DNA from: Athalassotoga sp964433875
Lineage (GTDB): Bacteria; Thermotogota; Thermotogae; Mesoaciditogales; Mesoaciditogaceae
Reading direction: 5' to 3'
Length of the DNA: 25,064 nt
NCBI GenBank assembly: GCA_964433875.1
Contig: CAYSSO010000027.1
Span: 1-25,064 of the forward strand
Shown here: piece by piece, positions 1 to 7,991 of the stretch
Layout of the letters: each line of letters begins with the position of its first letter
How positions within the stretch are numbered: the first letter of the stretch is position 1
Notes under the pieces: model-generated
What the model saw: the letters and a program-made list of their open reading frames with translations, nothing else
Database searches by the model: none
Told to the model about the DNA's origin: nothing
Program-made: the position numbers and the translations under genes

Positions 1-38
1 GTTTGGGACGGCTTTAATTTTTTGGGAGGTGAATATTG

Positions 39-1022
39 ATGAAGAAAATCGCGATCTTTACCATCGTAACTTTGATGGCGATTGTAGGATTTTCAGAAAC
101 TCTGACCATTTATACCTACAGTAGTTTTATCTCAGGAATAGGAAATGAGATAAAACCTATCTTCGAGAAGATGTACAATTGCGATATCAAATTTGTATCA
201 ATGAGTAGCGGGAGTCTTGTAGGCAGATTAATTCTTGAAAAATCAAATCCAAAAGCGGACGTTGTCATTGGCCTGTCTCAAAGTCAGATTCCGGAAGTAC
301 TCGATCAAAATCTACTCATCCCTTACAAGCCAACTGACATCGCAAGTGTCGTGAATAAATCATTTTTGATAGACCCGCTCTACAGGGTTATTCCTTTTGA
401 TTACGGCGCTCTCGCCATAGATTACAGCAAAAGTCTTAAAGATCCTCCAAAAACTTTTGATGAACTTTTAAGTCCCAAGTATGCGCACATGCTTGTAATA
501 GAGGATCCGCGAACCTCTACAACTGGTCTTGATTTCCTGCTTTGGACCATAGGTATATACGGAAATAAATGGCAAGATTACTGGCAAAAACTTATGCCAA
601 CCATAAAAACCATAACGAGCGGATGGGATACGGCATTTCAGATGATCGAAAATGGAGAGGCCAAAATGATGGTAAGTTTTGCAACTGATGAAGCCTACAA
701 CTACTATTATTACAACGGTTCGGATATAGGAGTTATCATTCCAAATGATGAAGCGTATGTCATGGTAGAGTACGCGGGGATAGTTGAGGGTACAAAACAT
801 CTTTCTCTTGCGCAAAAATTCATCGATTTTGTACTTTCAAAAGATTTTCAAAGCGCAGTTCCACTTAATCAATGGATGTATCCGGTAACAGATGTACCTC
901 TTCCCAAAGTATTCATCGATCATGCTCCTGCGATAACAAAGACTGTGACTATACCAATGGAAGAGATAAAGACTTCGCTTTCAAAATGGATAAACGAATG
1001 GACGCAGATAATAATTAAATGA
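39..1022 (+). CDS. thiB: Thiamine-type ABC transporter, periplasmic substrate-binding protein
   Basis: Solute-binding component of a thiamine (or thiamine-phosphate) ABC importer; it captures ligand outside the inner membrane and delivers it to the permease encoded next. The 327-residue product has a signal peptide (residues 1 to about 19: two Lys, a hydrophobic run, then mature LTIYTYSSF). Family landmarks visible are the YTYSSF start of lobe 1, IEDPRTSTTGLDFLLWT in mid-protein, SGWDTAF followed by GEAKMMVSFATDEAYNYYY, and VEYAGIVEGTKH, all in the order seen in ThiB/TbpA proteins. ATG at 39 is chosen over an in-frame TTG at 36 because GGAGGTGA at 25-32 is correctly spaced. The stop overlaps the thiP start (ATGA, 1019-1022), implying translational coupling. 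A TPP riboswitch could lie upstream but would be outside the window. Ligand could also be a related pyrimidine or iron; thiamine is the best family match. Confidence 0.85.
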   Translation: MKKIAIFTIVTLMAIVGFSETLTIYTYSSFISGIGNEIKPIFEKMYNCDIKFVSMSSGSLVGRLILEKSNPKADVVIGLSQSQIPEVLDQNLLIPYKPTDIASVVNKSFLIDPLYRVIPFDYGALAIDYSKSLKDPPKTFDELLSPKYAHMLVIEDPRTSTTGLDFLLWTIGIYGNKWQDYWQKLMPTIKTITSGWDTAFQMIENGEAKMMVSFATDEAYNYYYYNGSDIGVIIPNDEAYVMVEYAGIVEGTKHLSLAQKFIDFVLSKDFQSAVPLNQWMYPVTDVPLPKVFIDHAPAITKTVTIPMEEIKTSLSKWINEWTQIIIK

Positions 1023-2599
1023 AAAGAAGGTATGTCCTTTCACTTTTGCCCGCCGCGATCTTCACGGCGGTCTTTTACCTTTTACCGATTATAATTTTAT
1101 TTGTCTATACCTACAAAACAGGAACCTCTGTTTTCAATTCGCTTAACCTTCGAATATTCGAATTCACGCTTTATCAGGCCCTTCTTTCGACCTTGATGTC
1201 TTTTGCAATGGGTCTTCCTGGCGCTTATCTCTTAGGAAGAACCCGTTTTAGATTCAAAGGAATATTTGCGGCGCTTTCAACGGTACCATTTGTAATGCCT
1301 TCAATTTCGATGACTCTTGGATTTATCTCCTTTTTTGGACATAACGGTATATTCAATTCATACTTTCTTTGGCCAATCTTTCATGTAAGGTTTGAGCCGC
1401 TCTTTACCCTTCTCGGAGTTATGATGGGAAATGCCTTTTACAATTTTCCTCTTACAATGATGATAGTCGGAAGTGCGATCTCAAATCTCGATCCCGTTTA
1501 CGCCGAAGCGGCGAGAATAGACGGGGCTTCTAAATTCAAAAGTTTCTTATTTATAGAATTTCCAATCATATTGCCTTCGGTAGTGAGTGCTTTGATTTTG
1601 ACCTTCATATATTGTTTTACTTCCTTTGCCGTTGTCCTTGTCATAGGGGGTGCACAATTTTCAACGATTGAAGTCCAGATATACATGTACCTAACGACGC
1701 TCGTCGATTTTAGAGGAGCGATGGATTTAACGATCTTACAGATAACTTTGATAGGATCGGTAGTTTCTGTCTTAGGTATTTTAAGAAAAAGGGCGGGAAT
1801 ATTTTCGCAGGAAGTTTCACATTCGAATTCCAAATTTCCACGGTGGGGATTTCTCTATTTAGCGGGAGTAACCGTCTTCGTTTTCGGACCGATAATCTCG
1901 CAGGTATTTGCCGGTTTTTGGAACTTTCAAAATTCAACATTTACGCTCGAGTGGATAGAACACCTCTTCTCTGGAAAGATGAATCCTTATATAGGAAATT
2001 CCGTTATTGCCGCGATCTTGTGGACCGGCATTTTTTCATTATCATCGGCATTTCTAACGGTAATCCTTTCGATAACTTCATCTTATGCCGTTAACAAGAT
2101 AAAAAGCGAACTTTTTGATATAATCTTTACCTCTTCTCTTGCAATCTCTCCCGTGATACTCGCATTTGGATATTTGGTACTTCAAAATTGGATCCCTATC
2201 AATTTTCCATCTGAGATCATTCCAATATACACGATACTTTCATTTCCAATAGGCTTCCAAATCTTTTTGTCCGGCTGGCAGAGATTTCCAAAAGAGATAG
2301 ATGAAGCCGCTTCCGTAGATGGAGCAAATTGGTTTCAGAGGTTAACAATGATAAGAATTCCGATTTTAAAGCCACAGGTAATATCTACCTTCTTTTTTGC
2401 ATTTGCAATTTCAATGGGTGAGATGAGCGCGACGATGGTGCTTTATAATCCAGAATTTCCAACCATCTCGATAAGCGCTTACAGGCTATTTTCATCAATG
2501 CATGTGCCAGAGGCTCAAGCGCTTGGTTCGATTCTCACAATTGCAACCTTTGTCATTTTTTACATTCTTGAAAGACCACTCTTTAGAGAAAACCAATAA
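1019..2599 (+). CDS. thiP: Thiamine-type ABC transporter permease (fused two-domain)
   Basis: Inner-membrane channel of the importer whose binding protein is encoded just upstream. The 526-residue protein is a tandem fusion of two permease domains, as in ThiP. Each half carries the cytoplasmic coupling (EAA) loop that docks with the ATPase: EAARIDGASKF at about 163-173 and EAASVDGANWF at about 429-439. Hydrophobic segments fill the rest, beginning around residues 8-30, consistent with about 12 membrane helices. The start overlaps the thiB stop by four bases. No ATPase (ThiQ) follows; the next gene is unrelated and has its own spacer and ribosome binding site, so the ATP-binding subunit must be upstream or elsewhere. 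Iron(III) (FbpB-type) permeases have the same layout, so substrate assignment rests mainly on the ThiB partner. Confidence 0.82.
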   Translation: MKRRYVLSLLPAAIFTAVFYLLPIIILFVYTYKTGTSVFNSLNLRIFEFTLYQALLSTLMSFAMGLPGAYLLGRTRFRFKGIFAALSTVPFVMPSISMTLGFISFFGHNGIFNSYFLWPIFHVRFEPLFTLLGVMMGNAFYNFPLTMMIVGSAISNLDPVYAEAARIDGASKFKSFLFIEFPIILPSVVSALILTFIYCFTSFAVVLVIGGAQFSTIEVQIYMYLTTLVDFRGAMDLTILQITLIGSVVSVLGILRKRAGIFSQEVSHSNSKFPRWGFLYLAGVTVFVFGPIISQVFAGFWNFQNSTFTLEWIEHLFSGKMNPYIGNSVIAAILWTGIFSLSSAFLTVILSITSSYAVNKIKSELFDIIFTSSLAISPVILAFGYLVLQNWIPINFPSEIIPIYTILSFPIGFQIFLSGWQRFPKEIDEAASVDGANWFQRLTMIRIPILKPQVISTFFFAFAISMGEMSATMVLYNPEFPTISISAYRLFSSMHVPEAQALGSILTIATFVIFYILERPLFRENQ

Positions 2600-2698
2600 G
2601 CACATTTACAGCAATTTTTAAGTGTTTAAAGCAATAAAATGTGATTAAAGGTTTCTATCTTCAATTTTTGCAAATTATCTTAAATTTGCTTTGAATTT

Positions 2699-2725
2699 TT
2701 GTTTTTAACATTTTTGTTGTATGAT
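2699..2725 (+). promoter_or_regulatory. Possible promoter for the CBS-ACT/glgA/galT unit
   Basis: TATGAT at 2720-2725 resembles a -10 box, with a poor TTGTTT at 2699-2704 (15-base spacing). It sits 25 bases before the first gene of the unit, in a 150-base AT-rich gap (2600-2749). No convincing intrinsic terminator for thiP was seen there; CACATTT at 2601-2607 can pair with AAATGTG at 2637-2643 only as a long weak hairpin. Confidence 0.35.
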
Positions 2726-2749
2726 CTTATTTGTGGGAAAGGAGAGAAG

Positions 2750-3355
2750 ATGATGATAATAGAAGAGTGGATGAAAAAAGACTTTGCCATGGTTGATAAA
2801 AATGCTTCTGTTGGTGACGTTAAAAAGATCTTAAGGAAGTACAGATCAAATTGTTGCATAGTTGCAACGCAAAAAAGATTTGAAGGCATTGTAAGATCTG
2901 AAGAGATTCTTGGAATAAATGATTCGTTGCCCGCTTCAAATTACATTCTCAAAATTCCTTATACTTTGAGTCCACAGGACACTCTTGATGAAGCGGCCGT
3001 TTTTTTTCTTGAATCTGATTTTGAATTACTCCCGGTTATTTCTGAAGATGAAATTGTAGGAGTCATATCTATCTTCGACATTCTTGATGCTTTTACCCAG
3101 ATGGCCGGATTCGGTGAAGGCGGAATAAGACTTGAGGTGGAACTTAAAGACACGCCGGGATCTCTAAAGCATGTACTCGATGTGCTCTACCTTCATTCGA
3201 TGAATGTTTTGTCGGTTCTCATCTATCCCGCAAAGAATATAGGAGAAAGAGTCGCGATAATAAGGGTTGAGGGGAAAAATGCAAAGGAACTTTCAAAGAT
3301 TTTGGATGTAAACGAGATAACTTACAATTCAATAATAAAAGAAGAAAAAATATGA
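2750..3355 (+). CDS. CBS-CBS-ACT domain protein
   Basis: Small cytoplasmic protein of about 201 residues made only of ligand-binding regulatory modules. Two CBS motifs (about residues 1-55 and 60-120; the second has LLPVISEDEIVGVISIFDILDAF, a typical CBS tail) are followed by an ACT domain from about 125 (LEVELKDTPGSLKHVLDVLYLHSMNVLSVLI). CBS pairs usually bind adenine nucleotides or SAM; ACT domains usually bind amino acids. No catalytic or DNA-binding domain is present, so it probably senses metabolites and acts on a partner protein. ATG at 2750 (or 2753) is preferred because of GGAG at 2741-2744; longer versions reach into the promoter. It lies 15 bases upstream of glgA, hinting at a link with glycogen or energy metabolism, but this is only context. 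Such proteins are often annotated as AcuB-like. Confidence 0.82.
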   Translation: MMIIEEWMKKDFAMVDKNASVGDVKKILRKYRSNCCIVATQKRFEGIVRSEEILGINDSLPASNYILKIPYTLSPQDTLDEAAVFFLESDFELLPVISEDEIVGVISIFDILDAFTQMAGFGEGGIRLEVELKDTPGSLKHVLDVLYLHSMNVLSVLIYPAKNIGERVAIIRVEGKNAKELSKILDVNEITYNSIIKEEKI

Positions 3356-3370
3356 AAGGAATGATAAAAA

Positions 3371-4813
3371 GTGAAGGTTGCTTTTGTGTCTTTTGAAGTT
3401 TATCCACTTGCCAAGGTTGGAGGTCTTGCAGATGTGGCCGGATCTCTTCCAAAGGCCCTGACATCCAAGGGTGTGGATGTCGAAATTTTCATGCCATACC
3501 ACAAAGTTGTTAAGAAGAACATCGAGAAATTCAACCTGCAATTAGAAAAAGTCTTTGATCAATTTGACACAGGACTTAATACAGATCAAAAGGCATCTCT
3601 GTTTAGAACCAACTTACCCGGTACAAGTATACCTGTCTACCTCATATCAAATGATTACTATTTTTCTTCTGAAGAGGTTTACGGATCGCCAGATGGTGGC
3701 CAGCAGGCTATCTTCTTTACCAAGGCAGTTATAGAGTCGATAAAAAGAATGGGCGCACATTTCGACGTAATACATTCCAATGACTGGCAGACCGGATTGC
3801 TTCCCGTTTACCTGAAGAGTTTATACAGAGACGATCCGATCTTTTCGAACACTTCGACAGTTTACACGATTCACAATCTTGGATACCAGGGCCTTTTCGA
3901 TAAATCCTATCTCGACTTTGCGAGATTGCCGGATTATCTTTACAACATGGACGGGATAGAGTTTTACGGAAAGATAAATTTCATGAAGGGTGGCATCTTA
4001 TTTTCCAACATAGTGAATACCGTAAGCCCAACGTACGCCGAAGAGATAAAAACCCCAGAATACGGCGAAAAACTCGAAGGAGTCTTACAACTTAGAAAGG
4101 ATGTGCTCTACGGAGTCCTTAACGGCATAGATTATGTAGAAAATGATCCAAAAACTGACAAACGCATACCATACAATTACGATTTGAATTCTCTCGATGG
4201 AAAGAAAAAGAACAAGTTATACCTTCAAAAAGAGATGGGACTGAAAGAAAGCGAAAAGAAACCCGTGATAGGTCTGGTAAGCAGACTTTTCGATCAAAAG
4301 GGCCTTGATTTGGTCGATGACATAATGAAATACGTCGTCGCTTCCTGTGATATAAACTTCATTCTGCTTGGAACTGGAGAGCCCAAATACGAAAAGGCCT
4401 TCTTGGATCTTTCAAAGGAATTCCCGCAAAAGGTTGCCGTTAAGATCGGATTTGACATAAATCTTGCCCAGAGAATATACGCCGGATCTGACTTTTTCCT
4501 TATGCCATCCAGATATGAACCGTGCGGTCTTGGCCAAATGTACAGCCTTAGGTATGGTACAATACCGATAGTAAGGTACACAGGAGGACTTGCAGACACC
4601 GTTAAAGAATTCGACGGGAAATCTGGAAATGGATTTGGATTCAAAAATTACGATCCTGCCCATCTTTTGAAGGCTATTGCCAGGGCCCTGTACTATTATA
4701 ACGTTGATGATTACATGGTTACGCTTATAAAAAACGCGATGAGTATGGATCTTTCTTGGGAAAGATCTGCCTCGGAGTACATTAAACTCTACGAACTTTC
4801 AAAAGCAAGGTGA
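3371..4813 (+). CDS. glgA: Glycogen synthase (ADP-glucose type, GT5)
   Basis: Transfers glucose from ADP-glucose to the non-reducing end of alpha-1,4-glucan. The 480-residue length is standard. The N-terminus carries FEVYPLAKVGGLADVAGSLP, with the KxGGLADV loop that binds the ADP-glucose phosphates; the middle has IHSNDWQTGLLPVYLK and TIHNLGYQGLF; the C-terminal GT-B domain has GLVSRLFDQKGLDLV and the catalytic PSRYEPCGLGQMYSLRYG followed by VRYTGGLADTV. The start is GTG at 3371, with AAAGGA at 3355-3360; an ATG at 3361 is out of frame. It follows the CBS-ACT gene by 15 bases and precedes the GalT-family gene by 4, so the three are probably one transcript. Together they suggest storage-glucan and nucleotide-sugar handling. 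Confidence 0.95.
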   Translation: MKVAFVSFEVYPLAKVGGLADVAGSLPKALTSKGVDVEIFMPYHKVVKKNIEKFNLQLEKVFDQFDTGLNTDQKASLFRTNLPGTSIPVYLISNDYYFSSEEVYGSPDGGQQAIFFTKAVIESIKRMGAHFDVIHSNDWQTGLLPVYLKSLYRDDPIFSNTSTVYTIHNLGYQGLFDKSYLDFARLPDYLYNMDGIEFYGKINFMKGGILFSNIVNTVSPTYAEEIKTPEYGEKLEGVLQLRKDVLYGVLNGIDYVENDPKTDKRIPYNYDLNSLDGKKKNKLYLQKEMGLKESEKKPVIGLVSRLFDQKGLDLVDDIMKYVVASCDINFILLGTGEPKYEKAFLDLSKEFPQKVAVKIGFDINLAQRIYAGSDFFLMPSRYEPCGLGQMYSLRYGTIPIVRYTGGLADTVKEFDGKSGNGFGFKNYDPAHLLKAIARALYYYNVDDYMVTLIKNAMSMDLSWERSASEYIKLYELSKAR

Positions 4814-4817
4814 TAAA

Positions 4818-5816
4818 ATGCCGGAATTAAGGAAAGATATCATAACAAAAAGTTGGGTCATAATCTCGACGGAAAGATCAAAAAGGCCGCACGATTTTGC
4901 CAAACCTCCTGTAGAAAAGGTCTCGAAATTTTGCCCTTTTGATCCTGGAAATGAATCGACAACCCCTCCGGAAATAATGGCATTCAGGCCCGCAAATACT
5001 GAGCCAAATACTCCCGGCTGGTGGATAAGGGTCGTACCAAACAAATTTCCGGCGCTCGATCCAAAGATTCAACCTGTAAGGCTCGGCCATGGTATATACG
5101 ATTCTATGTCAGGCTTTGGCGCCCACGAGATAGTCATAGAAACGCCCGATCACAATGCGACTCTTGCCACTCTTGAATACAAACAGGTTCAGGAAGTCAT
5201 ATGGGCTTACGTTGAAAGGTATAAGGCGATATTCAAAGACCCGAATATAAAGTACGTTTTAATCTTTAAAAACTACGGTGCAGATGCCGGTGCATCTTTG
5301 GAACATTCACATTCCCAGATAATAGCAACCCCCATCCTTCCAAGTCTTGTCCTTCAAGAGATGGAAGGATCAAAGGAGTATTATGAATTTCGTGAAAGAT
5401 GTGTGTACTGCGATGTAATTCAGGAAGAAAAGATGGAAAATACGCGTATAATAGAGGAAAATGACGATTTTCTCGCCTTTGCACCGTATGCTTCTCGCGC
5501 GCCATTTGAGACATGGATTCTTCCCAAGGTCCATCAATATGACTTTGGAGAGATAGATGAGCCCCATGTTAAGAGTTTTGCCGCCATACTCAAAAATGTC
5601 CTTTTAAAAATGAAGATAGCCCTCGATGATCCTCCGTACAATTTCATGATTCACACCGGAACTCCGCGTGGGGACGGAAAAGAATATTATCATTGGCATC
5701 TTGAAATAGTTCCAAGACTTACAAAACTCGCCGGCTTCGAATGGGGATCCGGATTTTACATAAATCCCACCCTGCCCGAAGAAGCCGCAAAGTATCTAAG
5801 AGATGTAAAGATTTGA
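4818..5816 (+). CDS. galT: Galactose-1-phosphate uridylyltransferase family protein
   Basis: HIT-superfamily nucleotidylyltransferase, expected to exchange UMP between UDP-glucose and galactose-1-phosphate (Leloir pathway). In the 332-residue protein the active-site motif is HSHSQ at 163-167; by comparison with E. coli GalT, His165 is the nucleophile and His163 a metal ligand. Other family marks: NYGADAGASLEHSHSQ, ETPDHN (His112) and a C-terminal YHWHLEIVPR. The usual CPFC metal motif reads CPFD here (Cys39, Asp42), so one zinc Cys is replaced by Asp; a CVYC pair occurs at 195-198. ATG at 4818 is preceded by AAGGTGA, which overlaps the glgA stop region. Being directly behind glgA, it might instead act on ADP-glucose (ADP-glucose phosphorylase-like members exist in this family). 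The reaction is therefore less certain than the family. Confidence 0.87.
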   Translation: MPELRKDIITKSWVIISTERSKRPHDFAKPPVEKVSKFCPFDPGNESTTPPEIMAFRPANTEPNTPGWWIRVVPNKFPALDPKIQPVRLGHGIYDSMSGFGAHEIVIETPDHNATLATLEYKQVQEVIWAYVERYKAIFKDPNIKYVLIFKNYGADAGASLEHSHSQIIATPILPSLVLQEMEGSKEYYEFRERCVYCDVIQEEKMENTRIIEENDDFLAFAPYASRAPFETWILPKVHQYDFGEIDEPHVKSFAAILKNVLLKMKIALDDPPYNFMIHTGTPRGDGKEYYHWHLEIVPRLTKLAGFEWGSGFYINPTLPEEAAKYLRDVKI

Positions 5817-6610
5817 GAGATATAAAGATTGTAAAGTTAAGATCAACCGTTTCCGTTAGCGTAACGGGAACGGTTTGTCAACTTAATTGCAAGCATTGCG
5901 GTCGCCATTACCTTGAAGGAATGATTCCGATAAACAAAATAGATGAAATACCCCCGTCTGCTAAAAGTCTTCTTGTGAGCGGGGGATCAAAAATAAACGG
6001 AGAGGTCCCACTTTCCGAACATAAAGATGAAATAGAATCTCTAAAGAAAAGATTCAAATTGAATTTTCACACAGGCCTTATTCACGACGACATTTCCATA
6101 TTAAAACTCGCTGATGCCATCTCCTTCGATTTTGTTGGTGATGATGACGTTATAAAAAGAGTTTACAATCTCAATGCGACGGTTAAAGATTATGTAAGAT
6201 CTATCGAAATATTGATGAAGATAACGGATAAGGTCTATCCCCACATAACAGTAGGCCTTGATTGTGGCAGAATTGGTCATGAATACAAAGCCATCGATAT
6301 ACTTTCACATTATGATTTCAAAAAAATAGTCTTTCTCGTCTTCATTCCAACACCTCATACCCTATTCGAAAAATGCCAGCCTCCGAAAATAGAGGAGATA
6401 AAGTCAGTCTTTGATTACGCAAGAGAAAAATTCAAGTGCGAGTTGAATCTTGGATGTATGTATCCAAAGGGTGATCTTCGCGACAGAATTGCGGAATTGG
6501 CAGTTGAAAGTGGTTTTAATACCCTAACTCAGGTATCTGAATTGATGATCGATCTTCTTCAAAAAAGAGGATTTAATCTTATTTTTCAAGACGAATGCTG
6601 CATTTTTTGA
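5813..6610 (+). CDS. Radical SAM protein, biotin-synthase-related, function unknown
   Basis: Radical SAM enzyme of about 266 residues. The CX3CX2C cluster motif is at residues 22-29 (CQLNCKHC), close to the N-terminus, and is followed by a LLVSGGS strand typical of the SAM-binding region. The C-terminal half contains FLVFIPTPHTLFEKCQPP and LNLGCMYPKGDLRD, reminiscent of uncharacterised biotin-synthase homologues, and the protein ends in a CC pair (ECCIF). TTG at 5813 overlaps the galT stop (TTGA) and places the motif at the usual distance; longer versions would run through galT in another frame and look non-homologous. The ribosome binding site is weak, so translation is likely coupled to galT. 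I cannot name a substrate. A lipoate-synthase-like or cofactor role is possible but unsupported here. It ends the glgA transcription unit. Confidence 0.78.
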   Translation: MRDIKIVKLRSTVSVSVTGTVCQLNCKHCGRHYLEGMIPINKIDEIPPSAKSLLVSGGSKINGEVPLSEHKDEIESLKKRFKLNFHTGLIHDDISILKLADAISFDFVGDDDVIKRVYNLNATVKDYVRSIEILMKITDKVYPHITVGLDCGRIGHEYKAIDILSHYDFKKIVFLVFIPTPHTLFEKCQPPKIEEIKSVFDYAREKFKCELNLGCMYPKGDLRDRIAELAVESGFNTLTQVSELMIDLLQKRGFNLIFQDECCIF

Positions 6611-6628
6611 AAAAATAATCCTTTGATC

Positions 6629-6637
6629 TGGTAAAAT
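6629..6637 (+). promoter_or_regulatory. Extended -10 promoter for the zapB-like/zapA/rapZ/yvcK/whiA unit
   Basis: TGGTAAAAT fits TGn followed by a near-consensus -10 box (TAAAAT, 6632-6637). No good -35 box is present at 16-18 bases. It lies in the only 44-base gap between the radical SAM gene and the first gene of the next unit, 17 bases upstream of the GTG start. Confidence 0.5.
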
Positions 6638-6654
6638 CATGATGAGGTGATCTC

Positions 6655-6903
6655 GTGGAGGATGTCTTCAAAAAACTTGAAGAAGCCGTCGATCAACTTT
6701 TAAGTGAAAGAGAAAATTTATTCAAAGATATTCAAAATCTGAATTTCGAGATTGAAAGCCTCAAAGCAGAGAATAACGAATTAAAAGAGATGTTAAATGC
6801 ACAAAGCGTCAGAGTCGAAGTTCTGATCAAGAAACTTCAAAATATTCTCAATTTAAATAAAAAGGAGAGTGTTATCTCTGATGAAGAGGACAATAACCTT
6901 TGA
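6655..6903 (+). CDS. Small coiled-coil protein, ZapB-like
   Basis: An 82-residue acidic protein predicted to be almost entirely one coiled coil: residues about 3-70 show regular heptads (VFKKLEEAVDQLLSEREN, then IESLKAENNELKEML) and end in an acidic tail (DEEDNNL). No signal peptide, membrane segment or catalytic motif. GTG at 6655 is supported by GAGGTGA at 6644-6650. It overlaps the zapA-like gene by 23 bases, suggesting co-translation. In E. coli ZapB is a short coiled coil recruited to the Z ring by ZapA; the neighbour and size make the same role plausible, but coiled coils carry little family signal, so homology is inference. Confidence 0.7.
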   Translation: MEDVFKKLEEAVDQLLSERENLFKDIQNLNFEIESLKAENNELKEMLNAQSVRVEVLIKKLQNILNLNKKESVISDEEDNNL

Positions 6904-7138
6904 ACTTGGAAATAAGAGTTACAAATTTGAAACCGGCGATCCGCAAAATCAAATCGATGAGATTTTAAACGAGATCAAGATGAACTTTGCAAGTCATTCA
7001 CAGGAAATACAAAAATACGGAAATGAATATTTCTTTTTGATGATGCTTCTTAACACGCTCGAGGAAAATCTTACACTAAAAAAGCAGATAGCCGAACTTA
7101 CAGAAAAGATAGAGAAAGGAAAGAAAATTGGCGTCTGA
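6881..7138 (+). CDS. zapA: Cell division protein ZapA
   Basis: FtsZ-associated division factor that bundles FtsZ protofilaments at the mid-cell ring. The 85-residue product has the ZapA layout: an N-terminal beta section (ITFELGNKSYKFETGDPQNQIDEILNEIK), then a helix carrying the conserved late motif (YFFLMMLLNTLEENLTLKKQIAELTEKIEKGKK), which forms the tetramerising coiled coil. ATG at 6881 is chosen; AAAGGAG at 6861-6867 is rather far (13 bases), and GTG 6869 is possible but lies almost on that site. It overlaps the ZapB-like gene upstream and the rapZ start downstream (TTG 7128), so the three are probably translationally coupled. The family call is good but not beyond doubt, since ZapA proteins are short and divergent. 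Confidence 0.75.
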   Translation: MKRTITFELGNKSYKFETGDPQNQIDEILNEIKMNFASHSQEIQKYGNEYFFLMMLLNTLEENLTLKKQIAELTEKIEKGKKIGV

Positions 7139-7985
7139 ATTTGTCCTGATCTCTGGAATGTCTGGGGCTGGTAAGACAACGGCACTCGGTGCTTTGGAAG
7201 ATGCCGGATATTTTTGTATGGATAATGTTCCGCCCGGCCTTATCGTTGGTATGCTGTCTTTGATGGAATCCTCTCTTGACGGCAAGAAGATAGCCGCAAT
7301 AGTCGATGTCCGGGCCGGCAGGATGCTTGGAGAGATAAAAAGCGTGATAGAAAGCCTAAGATCAAAAGGAATAACGATAAAAATAATATTTCTCGATGCC
7401 AAAGATGACGTGCTCATAAACCGTTACAATCTCACGAGAAGACGCCATCCACTCGCGGAAAAAGACGATCAGCAAATAGAGAAACTTCTAAAGCAGGAGA
7501 GAGAACTTCTGCGCGATATAAGAGAAATAGCCGATTATGTCGTTGATACCTCGCTTATGAACACGCACCAGTTGAGAAGCGAGATAATAGCCCTTACCGA
7601 AGGAAAGTACGAAAGAGTTTTGAAGATCTTTCTTGAATCTTTTGGCTTTAAATATGGTCTGCCGCTTGGAGCAGATTTCATCTTCGATGCAAGATTTCTG
7701 CCAAATCCTTACTACATTGAGTCTTTGAGTTTGAAAACCGGAAATGATCCAGAAGTCATAGAATACCTTGAAAAATTCGACGTTGTAAAGGAATACACGG
7801 AAAAGATAACTGAGATAATAAAAATAGCGATAAAAAATTATTCGAGAGAAGGAAAGAGTGTGATACACATTGGCATCGGGTGTAGCGGTGGGAGGCATAG
7901 ATCTGTTTATTTGGTCAATCAAATTGCCAAAATTCTTGAAAAAGAGGTAGAGATTCGTGTCTCCCACAGAGACATCCAGAGGTGA
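7128..7985 (+). CDS. rapZ: RapZ/YvcJ nucleotide-binding protein
   Basis: P-loop protein of the RapZ (YvcJ/YhbJ) family, 285 residues as usual. Walker A is GMSGAGKT at about 10-17, followed by ALEDAGYFCMDNVPPGL; the C-terminal domain shows the family hallmark IHIGIGCSGGRHRSVYLVNQI near residues 247-266. In E. coli RapZ binds GlmZ sRNA and guides RNase E to control GlmS and amino-sugar synthesis; in Bacillus the protein hydrolyses nucleotides and affects competence. No GlmZ-like system is expected here, so the nucleotide-dependent regulatory role is the safer reading. The start is TTG 7128 with AGAAAGGA seven bases upstream; it overlaps the zapA stop by 11 bases. yvcK and whiA follow, the same order as in many Gram-positive genomes. 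Confidence 0.93.
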   Translation: MASEFVLISGMSGAGKTTALGALEDAGYFCMDNVPPGLIVGMLSLMESSLDGKKIAAIVDVRAGRMLGEIKSVIESLRSKGITIKIIFLDAKDDVLINRYNLTRRRHPLAEKDDQQIEKLLKQERELLRDIREIADYVVDTSLMNTHQLRSEIIALTEGKYERVLKIFLESFGFKYGLPLGADFIFDARFLPNPYYIESLSLKTGNDPEVIEYLEKFDVVKEYTEKITEIIKIAIKNYSREGKSVIHIGIGCSGGRHRSVYLVNQIAKILEKEVEIRVSHRDIQR

Positions 7986-7991
7986 AAAAAA

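Noticed and set aside
2600..2690. CACATTT/AAATGTG hairpin as thiP terminator
   Set aside because: The arms are 7 bp AT-rich with a 29-base loop and no T run.
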